Notes: generated from the letters alone by a model not told the origin. Counted from the stretch's first letter, positions 46,981-59,136 are shown. The stretch is 64,000 nt of DNA from Comamonas_C sp026954015 (GCA_035063785.1 JAPSFS010000002.1:186001-250000); one strand, 5' to 3'. Numbers and translations: made by a program.

Positions 46981-47031
46981 TTTTACGGGCTTGGCGCTTG
47001 ATGGGCAAGCGCGAACAGCTATCAACGTTGC
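46981..47031 (+). repeat. Dispersed palindromic repeat between dusA and the GntR gene
   Basis: TTTTACGGGCTTGGCGCTTG, then ATGGGCAAGCGCGAACAGCT, then ATCAACGTTGC. GGCGCTTG and CAAGCGC form the core. It ends 5 bases before the GntR stop codon. Confidence 0.75.
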
Positions 47032-47035
47032 AGGT

Positions 47036-47671
47036 TCAACCGGCGGCTTCCAGGCCGCTGGCGAAGTGCGTGCGCATCGCCTCGCTGGCCGCCTGGGGCT
47101 CGTGCGCGGCCAGCGCGGCCATGATGGTGCGGTGCTCGGCGAGCGAGTCGGCGATGCGCCCGCGCTTGAAGAGCGAATGGTGGCGGTTGAGCTTCATTAC
47201 CTTGCGCAGATCGGTCACCATCTGCTCGCGCCAGCGGTTGTCTGCCAGGCGCAGCAGCTCGGTATGAAAGTGCTCGTTGACGCGAAAGAACTGCTCGTGG
47301 TCGTCGCAGGATCGCTCCAGCTCGTCGTGCAGCGCCTGCAGTTGGGCGAGCTCTGCGGGGTCGGCGCGGCGCGCGATGTCGGCGGCGGCGTCGCTTTCGA
47401 GCAGTGCGAGCAGGTGGTAGACGTCGCGCAAATCCTTGTCAGAGGTTTCGGTGACGTAGGCGCCGCGGCGCACCTTCATCGTCACCAGTCCTTCGGTGGC
47501 CAGCACCTTGAGCGCCTCGCGCAGCGGCGTGCGGCTGATGCCGAATTCCTCGGCGATCTTCAGTTCGTCGATCCAGCCGCCGGGCTCCAGCTCGCGCTGG
47601 AAGATCCGCTGGCGCAGCGCTTCGGCCACGTCTTCGTAGAGCGCGCGCGGCGTGAGGTTGGCGGTGGACAT
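47036..47671 (-). CDS. GntR (FadR subfamily) transcriptional regulator
   Basis: A 211-residue regulator: N-terminal winged helix (IAEEFGISRTPLREALKVL) and a helical FCD ligand domain with His residues (EHFHTELLRLADN and EHRTIMAAL). ATG 47671 fits the family start. It diverges from the methylmalonyl-CoA mutase operon across a 114-base AT-rich gap and is the obvious candidate to control it in response to an acyl-CoA or dicarboxylate; that link is inference. Confidence 0.87.
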   Translation of the reverse strand: MSTANLTPRALYEDVAEALRQRIFQRELEPGGWIDELKIAEEFGISRTPLREALKVLATEGLVTMKVRRGAYVTETSDKDLRDVYHLLALLESDAAADIARRADPAELAQLQALHDELERSCDDHEQFFRVNEHFHTELLRLADNRWREQMVTDLRKVMKLNRHHSLFKRGRIADSLAEHRTIMAALAAHEPQAASEAMRTHFASGLEAAG

Positions 47672-47689
47672 GGACGCACTGTACCGCAA

Positions 47690-47726
47690 AAAATTAGAAA
47701 TTAATAATTACAAAAACGATATACTG
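47690..47726. promoter_or_regulatory. AT-rich divergent promoter/operator between the GntR and mutase genes
   Basis: A strongly AT-rich island (AAATTAGAAATTAATAATTA) in a GC-rich genome ends with TATACT at 47720-47725, a good -10 for the mutase operon. The dyad ATTA-N8-TAAT overlaps the place of the -35, as expected for a repressor site. Confidence 0.5.
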
Positions 47727-47785
47727 CGCCCATCGGTCGTTGCGCACAGAATGCGGCGACCTCAGCAACCCAGCCCCCAGCCACC

Positions 47786-49945
<2,160 letters not shown>

Positions 49946-50055
49946 ACGAACAGCAATCGCGTCCGCTGGGCAAACGCTCCTGACCGTGAAAACGCCGGTT
50001 TTTCTCTTCGACCGTGTGTGCGCCGGGCACGGTGCCGCAACGATCGGGGCGGCCC

Positions 50056-51069
50056 ATGATTGACGCCATCGTTCATGGTCGGCCGCTGGTGCGCCGCCGC
50101 GCCATCGCCAAGGCGATCACGCTGCTTGAATCCACGCGCGCCGACCATCGCGCGCAGGCCGATGCGCTGCTCACGGCACTCCTGCCGCACACGGGCAAGG
50201 CGCTGCGCCTGGGCATCAGCGGCGTTCCGGGCGTGGGCAAGAGCACCTTCATCGAGGCGCTGGGCATGCACCTCATCGGGCAGGGTTTGCGCGTCGCGGT
50301 GCTCGCCATCGACCCGTCCTCCACCGTCTCGGGCGGCTCCATCCTCGGCGACAAGACGCGCATGGAGCAGCTGAGCAACCAGGAGGGCGCGTACATCCGC
50401 CCCAGCCCCAGCGGCGGCACGCTCGGCGGCGTGGCCGACAAGACGCGCGAAAGCCTGCTGGTGTGCGAGGCCGCGGGCTACGACGTGGTGATCGTGGAGA
50501 CCGTGGGCGTGGGCCAGAGCGAGACGGCGGTGCACGGCATGACCGACATGTTCTGCGTGCTGCAGCTGCCCAACGCGGGCGACGACCTGCAGGCGATCAA
50601 GAAGGGCGTGATGGAGCTCGCTGACCTCGTCGTCATCAACAAGGCGGACATCGACCCGCGTGCCGCGATCCGTGCGCGCACGCAGATCACCTCGTCCCTG
50701 CGCCTGATGGCCATGCAGGGCAACCCCGCGCACGTGCTGGGCGACGAGACGCGCTGGAGCCCGCGCGTGCTCACGCTGAGCGCGCTCAAGAGCGAAGGCA
50801 TCGCCGAATTCTGGGATGCCGTCACCGAATTTCGCCGCCTGCAGACCGCCAATGGGCGGCTCGCCGCGCGGCGGCAACAGCAGGCGCTGGCGTGGATGTG
50901 GGAGCGCATCGACGCGGGCCTGCGCGCCGCGTTCCGCGAACACCCGCGCGTGCGCGAGCTGCTGCCGCAGATGCAGGCCGACGTGATCGCGGGCCGCGTG
51001 GCCGCCAGCACCGCAGCACGAAATATGCTTGCAGCACAGGCTGGGCAAGCGCGGGCAGCTATCAACTGA
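50056..51069 (+). CDS. meaB: Methylmalonyl-CoA mutase-associated GTPase MeaB (ArgK family)
   Basis: A 337-residue G3E GTPase: Walker A GVPGVGKST (56-64), VLAIDPSSTVSGGSILGDKTRM, switch region VETVGVGQSE and VINKADID for guanine. It loads and protects cobalamin in the mutase. ATG 50056 is chosen at the family start. It follows the mutase by 110 bases. The last 16 residues (MLAAQAGQARAAIN end) and the TGA stop come from a repeat copy, replacing the usual C-terminal tail. Confidence 0.92.
   Translation: MIDAIVHGRPLVRRRAIAKAITLLESTRADHRAQADALLTALLPHTGKALRLGISGVPGVGKSTFIEALGMHLIGQGLRVAVLAIDPSSTVSGGSILGDKTRMEQLSNQEGAYIRPSPSGGTLGGVADKTRESLLVCEAAGYDVVIVETVGVGQSETAVHGMTDMFCVLQLPNAGDDLQAIKKGVMELADLVVINKADIDPRAAIRARTQITSSLRLMAMQGNPAHVLGDETRWSPRVLTLSALKSEGIAEFWDAVTEFRRLQTANGRLAARRQQQALAWMWERIDAGLRAAFREHPRVRELLPQMQADVIAGRVAASTAARNMLAAQAGQARAAIN
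51020..51069 (+). repeat. Dispersed palindromic repeat forming the 3' end of meaB
   Basis: CGAAATATGCTTGCAGCACA, then GGCTGGGCAAGCGCGGGCAG, then CTATCAACTGA. CAAGCGCGGGCAGCTATCAA-type ending agrees with copies at 34215 and 46981. The final TGA is the meaB stop. Confidence 0.65.
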
Positions 51070-51100
51070 ATAGTAAACAGCGTTATCACAAGGAATGACC

Positions 51101-52633
<1,533 letters not shown>

Positions 52634-52653
52634 TCGAAGCAGGGAGAAGAACC

Positions 52654-54702
52654 ATGTTTACCAAAATCCTGATCGCCAATCGCGGGGAGATCGCCTGCCG
52701 CGTGATCGCCACCGCCAAGAAAATGGGCATCGCCACCGTCGCGGTGTATTCCGACGCCGACGCCGGCGCGCGCCACGTCAAGCTGGCGGACGAGGCCGTG
52801 CACATCGGCCCCGCGCCCTCGCGCGAGTCGTATCTGCAGGCCGACAAGATCATTGCCGCGTGCAAGCAGACCGGCGCGCAGGCCGTGCACCCCGGCTACG
52901 GCTTCCTGAGCGAGAACGAAGGCTTCGCGCGTCGCGTGGAGGAGGAGGGCATCGCCTTCATCGGCCCCAGGCACCACGCGATTGCCGCGATGGGCGACAA
53001 GATCGCGTCCAAGAAGCTCGCCAAGGAAGCGGGCGTGAACTGCATCCCCGGCTGGAACGAGGCCATCGACTCGCCCGAGCACGCGGTGCAGATTGCCAGG
53101 GACGTGGGCTACCCGGTGATGATCAAGGCCAGCGCGGGCGGCGGTGGCAAGGGCCTGCGCGTGGCCTACAACGACAAGGAAGCCTTCGAGGGCTTTGCCT
53201 CGTGCAAGCATGAAGCGCTGAGCGCCTTCGGCGACGACCGCGTGTTCATCGAGAAGTTCGTCGAGCAGCCGCGCCACATCGAAATCCAGGTGCTGGGCGA
53301 CGGCTTCGGCAACGTCATCTATCTGAACGAGCGCGAATGCTCGATCCAGCGCCGCCACCAGAAGGTGCTGGAAGAAGCGCCTTCGCCCTTCATCAGCGAC
53401 GCCACGCGCAAGGCCATGGGCGAGCAGGCCGTGCTGCTGGCCAAGGCCGTGCAGTACCAGAGCGCGGGCACGGTGGAATTCGTCGTCGGCAAGAACCAGG
53501 ACTTCTACTTTCTGGAGATGAACACCCGCCTGCAGGTCGAGCACCCGGTGACGGAAAGCATCACGGGCCTGGACCTCGTGGAGTGGATGATCCGCATCGC
53601 AGCCGGCGAGCAGCTCACCATTACGCAGTCGCAGGTCAAGCGCGAGGGCTGGGCCATCGAGTGCCGCATCAACGCCGAAGACCCCTTCCGCAACTTCCTG
53701 CCCTCCACGGGCCGACTGGTGCGCTTCGAGCCGCCGCCGCAGACCATGTTCCAGGCCGACATGAGCCAGCGCTTTGGCGTGCGCGTGGACACCGGCGTGT
53801 ACGAGGGCGGCGAGATCCCGATGTACTACGACTCGATGATCGCCAAGCTCATCGTGCACGGGCAGGACCGGCGCGACGCCATCGAGAAGATGCGCGCCGC
53901 GCTCAACGCCTTCGTGATTCGCGGCGTTGAAAGCAACATCCCCTTCCAGGCGGCGCTGCTCGGTCACCCCGACGTGCAAAGCGGCAACTTCAACACCGGC
54001 TTCATCGCCGAGCACTACCCGCACGGCTTTCACGCCGAGGACGTGCCGCACGAAGACCCCGACTTCCTCGTCGCGCTTGCGGCCTACATGCACCGGCGCT
54101 ATCGCGCGCGCGCCTGCGGCATCAGCGGGCAGATGGTGGGGCACGAGATCAAGGTGGGCGAGGAGTTCACCGTCGTGGTGCTGGGCGCCGAGGGCAAGCA
54201 TGTGCCGCACCAGGTGAGCGTGACCGATTACGTGGATCAATCGGGCTCCAGCGCAGTCCAGGTGGGCACCAGAAGCTACAAGATCAGCAGCAGCGCGCAC
54301 CTGGGCAGCATCCGCGTGCAGGGCGCGTGCAACGGGCGCGGCTTCACCGCGCAGGTGGAGCGCGGCGTGGCGGGCAACCCGCTGGCGCTGCGCGTGCGGC
54401 ACAACGGCACGCAGATCGACGCGCTCGTGCTCACGCCGCTGCGCGCCCGGCTTTTTGCGCTGATGCCCTACAAGGCACCGCCGGACATGAGCAAGTTCGT
54501 GCTCTCGCCCATGCCGGGCCTGCTGGTGCAAGTGGCGGTGCAGCCCGGCCAGAAGGTGCAGGCGGGCGAGCGCGTGGCCGTGATCGAGGCGATGAAGATG
54601 GAGAACGTGCTCTTTGCCAGCGCCGACGGCGTCGTCAAGGAGATCAAGGCCGCGCAGGGCGAGAGCCTGGCGGTGGACCAGGCCATCGTCGAATTCGAGT
54701 AG
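52654..54702 (+). CDS. Propionyl-CoA carboxylase alpha subunit (biotin carboxylase plus biotin carrier)
   Basis: A 682-residue protein: biotin carboxylase (1-450; KASAGGGGKGLRV ATP loop, EMNTRLQVEHPVTE), a linking BT domain, and a C-terminal biotinyl domain with Lys648 in EAMKMEN. ATG 52654 follows AGGGAGAAG, 20 bases after the beta gene. Residues about 527-546 (DQSGSSAVQVGTRSYKIS) in the BT domain are encoded by a segment matching the dispersed repeat in a different frame from the meaB copy. Confidence 0.94.
   Translation: MFTKILIANRGEIACRVIATAKKMGIATVAVYSDADAGARHVKLADEAVHIGPAPSRESYLQADKIIAACKQTGAQAVHPGYGFLSENEGFARRVEEEGIAFIGPRHHAIAAMGDKIASKKLAKEAGVNCIPGWNEAIDSPEHAVQIARDVGYPVMIKASAGGGGKGLRVAYNDKEAFEGFASCKHEALSAFGDDRVFIEKFVEQPRHIEIQVLGDGFGNVIYLNERECSIQRRHQKVLEEAPSPFISDATRKAMGEQAVLLAKAVQYQSAGTVEFVVGKNQDFYFLEMNTRLQVEHPVTESITGLDLVEWMIRIAAGEQLTITQSQVKREGWAIECRINAEDPFRNFLPSTGRLVRFEPPPQTMFQADMSQRFGVRVDTGVYEGGEIPMYYDSMIAKLIVHGQDRRDAIEKMRAALNAFVIRGVESNIPFQAALLGHPDVQSGNFNTGFIAEHYPHGFHAEDVPHEDPDFLVALAAYMHRRYRARACGISGQMVGHEIKVGEEFTVVVLGAEGKHVPHQVSVTDYVDQSGSSAVQVGTRSYKISSSAHLGSIRVQGACNGRGFTAQVERGVAGNPLALRVRHNGTQIDALVLTPLRARLFALMPYKAPPDMSKFVLSPMPGLLVQVAVQPGQKVQAGERVAVIEAMKMENVLFASADGVVKEIKAAQGESLAVDQAIVEFE
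54234..54290 (+). repeat. Dispersed palindromic repeat inside the carboxylase alpha gene
   Basis: GATCAATCGGGCTCCAGCGC, then AGTCCAGGTGGGCACCAGAA, then GCTACAAGATCAGC. GGCTCCAGCGC, GTCCAG and AGAAGCTA agree with copies at 29919 and 55627. It is in frame. Confidence 0.5.
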
Positions 54703-54711
54703 GAGCGCGCG

Positions 54712-54999
54712 CTGCCCACGCTTACCATCGCCATCCACGCGGTGCCCGGGGCGCGCAGCACCGAGCCCGCCGGCGAGCATGCGGGCGCGCTGCGCGTGCG
54801 CCTGGCCGCACCGCCGGTGGACGGCAAGGCCAACGCCGAGCTGCTGCGCTGGGCCGCGGACGCGCTGGGTGTGGGGCGCGGCGCCGTGACGCTGGTGCGC
54901 GGCGCGAGCGGCCGGCGCAAGACGCTCGCGGTGGAGTTCGCCACCCCCGCTGCGCTGGCGCAGGCACAGGCCACCGTGGCGGGGTGGAGGCAGCCATGA
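54712..54999 (+). CDS. DUF167 (YggU) family protein with CTG start
   Basis: A 95-residue protein. LRVRLAAPPVDGKANAELL and RGASGRRKTLAVEF are DUF167 signatures. The family needs an N-terminal strand (TLTIAIHAVPGARST), which is in frame upstream of the only GTG (54742) but has no ATG, GTG or TTG before the in-frame TAG that ends the carboxylase gene. CTG 54712 has AGGAG 6 bases upstream and is the best start. It overlaps the nicotinamidase start (ATGA). Function of the family is not known. Confidence 0.75.
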   Translation: MPTLTIAIHAVPGARSTEPAGEHAGALRVRLAAPPVDGKANAELLRWAADALGVGRGAVTLVRGASGRRKTLAVEFATPAALAQAQATVAGWRQP

Positions 55000-55634
55000 A
55001 CACGCAGGAGCACTTCATGCGCTCGGATACCGCGCTGCTGGTAGTCGATGCCCAATATGGCTTCATGCCGGGCGGGGGTCTGCCCGTCGAGGGCGGCGAC
55101 GCGATCGTGCCGGTCATCAACCGCATCGCGCCGCGTTTTGCGAACGTCGTGCTCACGCAAGACTGGCACCCGCGCGACCACGTCTCCTTTGCCGCCAGCC
55201 ACCCCGGCCGGGCGCCGTTTGAAACGATACGGCTGCCCTACGGCGAGCAGGTGCTCTGGCCCACGCACTGCGTGCAGGGCACGCACGACGCCGCGCTGCA
55301 CGCCGATCTGCGCATCGACCACGCGCAGCTCATCGTGCGCAAGGGCTTTCGGCGCGAGCTCGACAGCTACTCCGCCTTCGTCGAAGCCGACCGGCGCACC
55401 ACCACGGGCCTGGCCGCCTACCTTGGGGCGCGCGGCATTCGCGCGCTCTACCTGTGCGGGCTGGCCACCGATTACTGCGTGGCCTGGAGCGCGCTCGACG
55501 CCCGCGCCGCCGGGTTCGAGGCCACGGTGGTCGAGGATGCCTGTCGCGCCATCGACCTGGACGGCTCGCTCGCACGCGCCTGGAGCGCCATGGCGGCTGC
55601 CGGTGTGCGCCGCTGCACTTCCGCAGAAATATGA
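54996..55634 (+). CDS. pncA: Nicotinamidase
   Basis: A 212-residue isochorismatase-fold enzyme with the nicotinamidase set: triad Asp18, Lys116 (IVRKGF) and Cys151 (GLATDYCV), and metal ligands Asp56, His58 and His91 (QDWHPRDH, HCVQGT). It deaminates nicotinamide to nicotinate for NAD salvage. ATG 54996 overlaps the previous stop. Its position in the propionyl-CoA operon is not obviously functional. A repeat copy overlaps its stop region and fills the gap to the VOC gene. Confidence 0.88.
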   Translation: MNTQEHFMRSDTALLVVDAQYGFMPGGGLPVEGGDAIVPVINRIAPRFANVVLTQDWHPRDHVSFAASHPGRAPFETIRLPYGEQVLWPTHCVQGTHDAALHADLRIDHAQLIVRKGFRRELDSYSAFVEADRRTTTGLAAYLGARGIRALYLCGLATDYCVAWSALDARAAGFEATVVEDACRAIDLDGSLARAWSAMAAAGVRRCTSAEI

Positions 55635-55690
55635 GTCCAAAGTACCGCCAGCGCTTGTCCAGAAAGCGCGAGAAGCTATCAGCATTGAAG
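55627..55690 (+). repeat. Dispersed palindromic repeat at the end of pncA
   Basis: AAATATGAGTCCAAAGTACC, then GCCAGCGCTTGTCCAGAAAG, then CGCGAGAAGCTATCAGCATT. CCAGCGCTTGTCCA is identical to the copy at 29919. Its left flank contains the pncA stop codon TGA (55632-55634). Confidence 0.75.
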
Positions 55691-55710
55691 CATAGACCAG
55701 GAGCATGACC

Positions 55711-56175
55711 ATGACGACACGACCGTTTCGCGTGCTGGGCATCCAGCAGGTGGCCATAGGCGGTACCGACAAGGCGGCGCTGCGGCGCCTCTGGGTCGAT
55801 CTGCTGGGCCTGGTGCCCGCGGGCAACTTCCAGAGCGAGCGCGAGAACGTCGATGAAGACATCGTCACGCTCGGGCGGGGCACGCACAGGGTCGAGGTCG
55901 ACCTGATGCAGCCGCTGGATGCCGCCAGGAAGCCGGCGGTGCACATCCCGCCGCTGAACCACATCGGCCTGTGGATCGACGACCTGCCCCGGGCCGTCGA
56001 GTGGCTCACGGCGCAGGGCATGCGCTTTGCGCCGGGCGGCATCCGCAAGGGTGCATCGGGCTACGACGTGTGCTTCGTGCACCCGCGCGGCAACGAGGCG
56101 TCACCGCTGAGCGGCGAGGGCGTGCTGCTGGAACTCGTGCAGGCGCCGCCCGAGGTGATCGCCGCGCTTGGCTGA
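55711..56175 (+). CDS. VOC family protein, candidate methylmalonyl-CoA epimerase
   Basis: A 154-residue glyoxalase-fold protein: first half with VLGIQQVAIGGTD and HRVEVDLM, second with LNHIGLWIDDL and VLLELVQAP. The metal set of epimerases (His, Gln, His, Glu) could be Gln15, Glu58-59 region, His86-type and the last Glu. ATG 55711 has AGGAG 7 bases upstream; ATG 55705 is too close. Position after mutase and carboxylase, and no other epimerase candidate, make a methylmalonyl-CoA epimerase role plausible but unproven; glyoxalase is the alternative. Confidence 0.6.
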   Translation: MTTRPFRVLGIQQVAIGGTDKAALRRLWVDLLGLVPAGNFQSERENVDEDIVTLGRGTHRVEVDLMQPLDAARKPAVHIPPLNHIGLWIDDLPRAVEWLTAQGMRFAPGGIRKGASGYDVCFVHPRGNEASPLSGEGVLLELVQAPPEVIAALG

Positions 56176-56184
56176 GCGCGTTCC

Positions 56185-57195
56185 TCAATCCAGGCTGATC
56201 TTCGCCTTCTCGATCAGCATCTGGTACTGCTCGGCCCTGGCCTGCGCGCGGCGCTGCATCTCGGGGATGGACCAGGACAGCGGCTGGAACGCGAAGGTCG
56301 CGAACTGCTTCACCACCTGAGGGTCTGCAAGCACCGCGAGCACGTCGGCGTGGATCTGGTCGCGCAGCGCGGGCGCGATGCCCTTGGGCGCCAGCAGCGA
56401 CACGAAGGAGTTCACGTCCAGCTCGGCCGGGCCGCCGGCCTCGGTCATGGTGGGCGTGTCGGGCATCTGCGGGATGCGCTTGGGCGCGGCGATCGCGAGG
56501 TAGCGCAGCTTGCCGGCCTTGTACACGCCCTGGCTGGATGGCAGGCTCGCGAAGCTCCACTGCGGGTCGCCATTGGCCACCGAGGTGAAGAGCTGCCCCA
56601 TCTCCTTGTACGGCACGTGCACCATCTGCGTGCCGGTCAGAAAGCCCAGCCACTCGCCGCCGAGATGGCCGGGGCTGCCGGGGCCCCACGAGCCGTAGCT
56701 GACCTTGTCGGGCGCGCTCCTGGCCGCGGCGATCAGGTCGCCCATGTTCTTCCACGGGGAGTTGGTCGGCACCGCGACGAAGAACGGCGTGATGAACAGC
56801 GGTGCGACGAAGTCGAAGTGCTGCAGCGTGACGAAGTTGCGCTGCTTGTACAGGTAGGGCAGCGCGGCCACGTGCTCGCTGTCGAGCTGCAGCAGCGTGT
56901 AGCCGTCGGGCTTGGCGCGGCGCGCGGCCTCGATGGCGACGAAGCCGCCGCCACCGGGGCGGTTTTCCACGACCACGCCCTGCTTCCAGCGCGTGGCGAG
57001 CTTTTCGCTGACGATGCGCAGCACCGCGTCGGGGCCGCTGCCCACGGGAAAGGCGGTGACGATGGTGACGGTACGCAGCGGAAAGGCCGGGGCGCCTTGC
57101 GCGATGGCGCCGGGCGCGGCGGCGGATGCGAGCAGCGCGGCGCCGGCGGCCAGTGCGTGGCGGCGCGAGCGGGAGTGGTTGCGGCGTTGGGGCAT
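56185..57195 (-). CDS. Bug/TctC family tripartite tricarboxylate transporter substrate-binding protein
   Basis: A 336-residue periplasmic receptor. The start at 57195 gives a Tat-like signal (RRNHSRSRRHALAAGAAL, cleavage after AIA near 32). FPVGSGPDAVLRI, VENRPGGGGFVA and VPYKEMGQLF are Bug hallmarks. Bug receptors bind carboxylates. No TctA/TctB membrane genes lie beside it, as is common for orphan Bug proteins. Its place after the gentisate genes suggests binding of an aromatic acid. Confidence 0.87.
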   Translation of the reverse strand: MPQRRNHSRSRRHALAAGAALLASAAAPGAIAQGAPAFPLRTVTIVTAFPVGSGPDAVLRIVSEKLATRWKQGVVVENRPGGGGFVAIEAARRAKPDGYTLLQLDSEHVAALPYLYKQRNFVTLQHFDFVAPLFITPFFVAVPTNSPWKNMGDLIAAARSAPDKVSYGSWGPGSPGHLGGEWLGFLTGTQMVHVPYKEMGQLFTSVANGDPQWSFASLPSSQGVYKAGKLRYLAIAAPKRIPQMPDTPTMTEAGGPAELDVNSFVSLLAPKGIAPALRDQIHADVLAVLADPQVVKQFATFAFQPLSWSIPEMQRRAQARAEQYQMLIEKAKISLD

Positions 57196-57231
57196 GGTGG
57201 TCTTTCGGGGTGGTTGGATCACGGGTTGCGC

Positions 57232-57942
57232 TCAGGCGCGCGCGGGGCCGACGGTGAGGGTCACTTCGCCCACGCCCTGCACGTGCCCGACGAGGTGATC
57301 GCCCGGCACGACGGCGCCGACGCCCTCGGGCGTGCCGGTGTAGATGAGGTCGCCGGGCTGCAGCCCGTAGAACAGCGAGAGATCGGCGATCACCTCGCGG
57401 ATGTTCCAGATCAGGCGGCTCACGTCCGAGTGCTGCTTCACCTGCCCGTTGACGGCCAGCTCGATCGCGCCCGATTCGATCACCGTGCCCGGCATGGGGA
57501 CGATGGCGCTGCAGACGCTGGAGTGCTCCACGTCCTTGCCCAGATCCCAGGGGCGGCCCTTGTCGCGCGCCGCCAGTTGCAGGTCGCGCCGCGTCATGTC
57601 CAGGCCGCAGGCGTAACCGTAGATGTACTCGTGCGCGTCTTCCGCGGCGATGCGAAAGCCCGCCTTGCCGATCGCGACGACCAGTTCCATCTCGAAGTGG
57701 TAGTTGTGCGTTTGCGCGGGGTAGGGTGTGGTGGCGCCGGAGGCGGTAATCGTGTGCGGCGACTTGGTGAAGTAGAACGGCCGCTCCACGCTCTTGTCCA
57801 CGGGCTTGCCCATCTCCAGCGCGTGCGCGTGGTAGTTGCGGCCGACAAAGAACAGGCGATGAACGGGCAGGCGCTGCGCGCTGCCTTGTACTGCAACGCT
57901 GGGTGTGGGGGTGGGTGCCCAGAGGTAGGTGGTATTGGTCAT
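57232..57942 (-). CDS. Fumarylpyruvate hydrolase (FAH family)
   Basis: A 236-residue FAH-domain protein: VGRNYHAHALEMG, PFYFTKSPHTI, YHFEMELVVAIG and DLIYTGTPEGVG. It lies 24 bases after the gentisate dioxygenase gene, so the natural assignment is hydrolysis of fumarylpyruvate (or maleylpyruvate) to pyruvate and fumarate. No glutathione-dependent maleylpyruvate isomerase is seen in the window. A paralogue at 34276-34971 is encoded far from any dioxygenase. Confidence 0.85.
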   Translation of the reverse strand: MTNTTYLWAPTPTPSVAVQGSAQRLPVHRLFFVGRNYHAHALEMGKPVDKSVERPFYFTKSPHTITASGATTPYPAQTHNYHFEMELVVAIGKAGFRIAAEDAHEYIYGYACGLDMTRRDLQLAARDKGRPWDLGKDVEHSSVCSAIVPMPGTVIESGAIELAVNGQVKQHSDVSRLIWNIREVIADLSLFYGLQPGDLIYTGTPEGVGAVVPGDHLVGHVQGVGEVTLTVGPARA

Positions 57943-57966
57943 GACGGGTGTGGTTGGGGGGATGGT

Positions 57967-59091
57967 TCAGGCCTGCGCCGCGCCGAGCTGGACCCGGTAG
58001 GCGTGCACAGCTTCGAAGATCGGCGTGTCGCTGAAGCGAAACAGGTCGAGCGCGGGGGCGTCGGCCCCGCAGCGGGCGGTGAAGGGCTGCCACGAGGGCA
58101 CGACGAACATGTCGCCCTTCTCGACCTGCCAGCGCTCGGCGCCGACCTGCACGCTGCCCTGGCCGTCGAACACCTGGTAGACGCTGGAGCCCACCTCGCG
58201 GCGCTCCACGCTGGCCGCGCCGCTGCGAATGCGGTGCATTTCGCAGCGCACCGTGGGCAGCACGTCGCGGCCGTTGGTCGGGTTGCTGTAGCGCACCGCC
58301 GCGTGGCCCGGGCTGAGCGTTACCGCGTGGCCTTCGGCCTCGAGCGCCAGTTGCTCGTTGAGCGCGCGGTCGGTATCCACCCAGCGGTACGCGAGCAGCG
58401 GCGTGGTGGCGCTGTCGTTCGTCTGGCTCACGGGGCGCAGGCCGGGGTGGGCCCACAGCCGCTCGGAGCGCGAGAGCTGCGGTGTGCCCATCTCGTCGGC
58501 GCTCAGCGTTGCGCGGCCCATCTCGAAGAACTGCGACTCGGTGGTGTAGGCGAAGGGGATGTCCAGCCCGTCGATCCACGCCATCGGGCGCGTTGCGGCG
58601 TTGTGGTGCGCGTGCCAGTTCCAGCCGCCCTGTGGCAGAAAGTCGCCGCGCGACATGCGCACGGCGTCGCCGTTGACCACGGTCCACACGCCTTCGCCCT
58701 CGAGGACGAAACGGAACGCGTGCTGCGTGTGGCGGTGCTCGGGCGCGTTCTCGCCGGGCATGAGGTACTGGATCGCGGCCCACAGCGTGGGCGTGGCGTA
58801 GGGGCGTCCGCCCAGCGTGGGGTTGGCCAGCGCGATGGCGCGGCGCTCGCCGCCGCGCCCGACGGGCACGAGGCGCCCGGCTTCTGCTGCCAGCTCGTTC
58901 AGGCGCTTCCAGCGCCAGAGGCAGGCGCTTGCCTTGCTTTGCGGGTGCATGGGCATCAGATCGCCGATCTGCGTCCACAGCGGTATCAGGCGCTCCTGCT
59001 CGAACCCGCGGTACAGCGCCTGCAGCGCGGGGGAGTCGTCCGGCTGGGCGGCATGGGTCGGCATCGTGGTGATGGTGGGGCTGGATGGCAT
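57967..59091 (-). CDS. Gentisate 1,2-dioxygenase
   Basis: A 374-residue bicupin. The first cupin has EHRHTQHAFRFVLEGEG with the iron-binding His residues and GDFLPQGGWNWHAH; the second, near 290-350, has YQVFDGQGSVQV and KGDMFVVPSW. It opens the gentisate ring to maleylpyruvate. ATG 59091 follows AGGAAG. It is the first gene of the operon and faces a MarR gene across a gap with a clear palindrome. Confidence 0.9.
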   Translation of the reverse strand: MPSSPTITTMPTHAAQPDDSPALQALYRGFEQERLIPLWTQIGDLMPMHPQSKASACLWRWKRLNELAAEAGRLVPVGRGGERRAIALANPTLGGRPYATPTLWAAIQYLMPGENAPEHRHTQHAFRFVLEGEGVWTVVNGDAVRMSRGDFLPQGGWNWHAHHNAATRPMAWIDGLDIPFAYTTESQFFEMGRATLSADEMGTPQLSRSERLWAHPGLRPVSQTNDSATTPLLAYRWVDTDRALNEQLALEAEGHAVTLSPGHAAVRYSNPTNGRDVLPTVRCEMHRIRSGAASVERREVGSSVYQVFDGQGSVQVGAERWQVEKGDMFVVPSWQPFTARCGADAPALDLFRFSDTPIFEAVHAYRVQLGAAQA

Positions 59092-59136
59092 CGCGCTTCC
59101 TCGTTCAGTGGTGCTGAAACGTGATGGTAAATCAAA

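Noticed and set aside
47672..47785. Cobalamin riboswitch before the mutase operon
   Set aside because: The gap is only 114 bases, AT-rich in part, and lacks the B12-box sequence.
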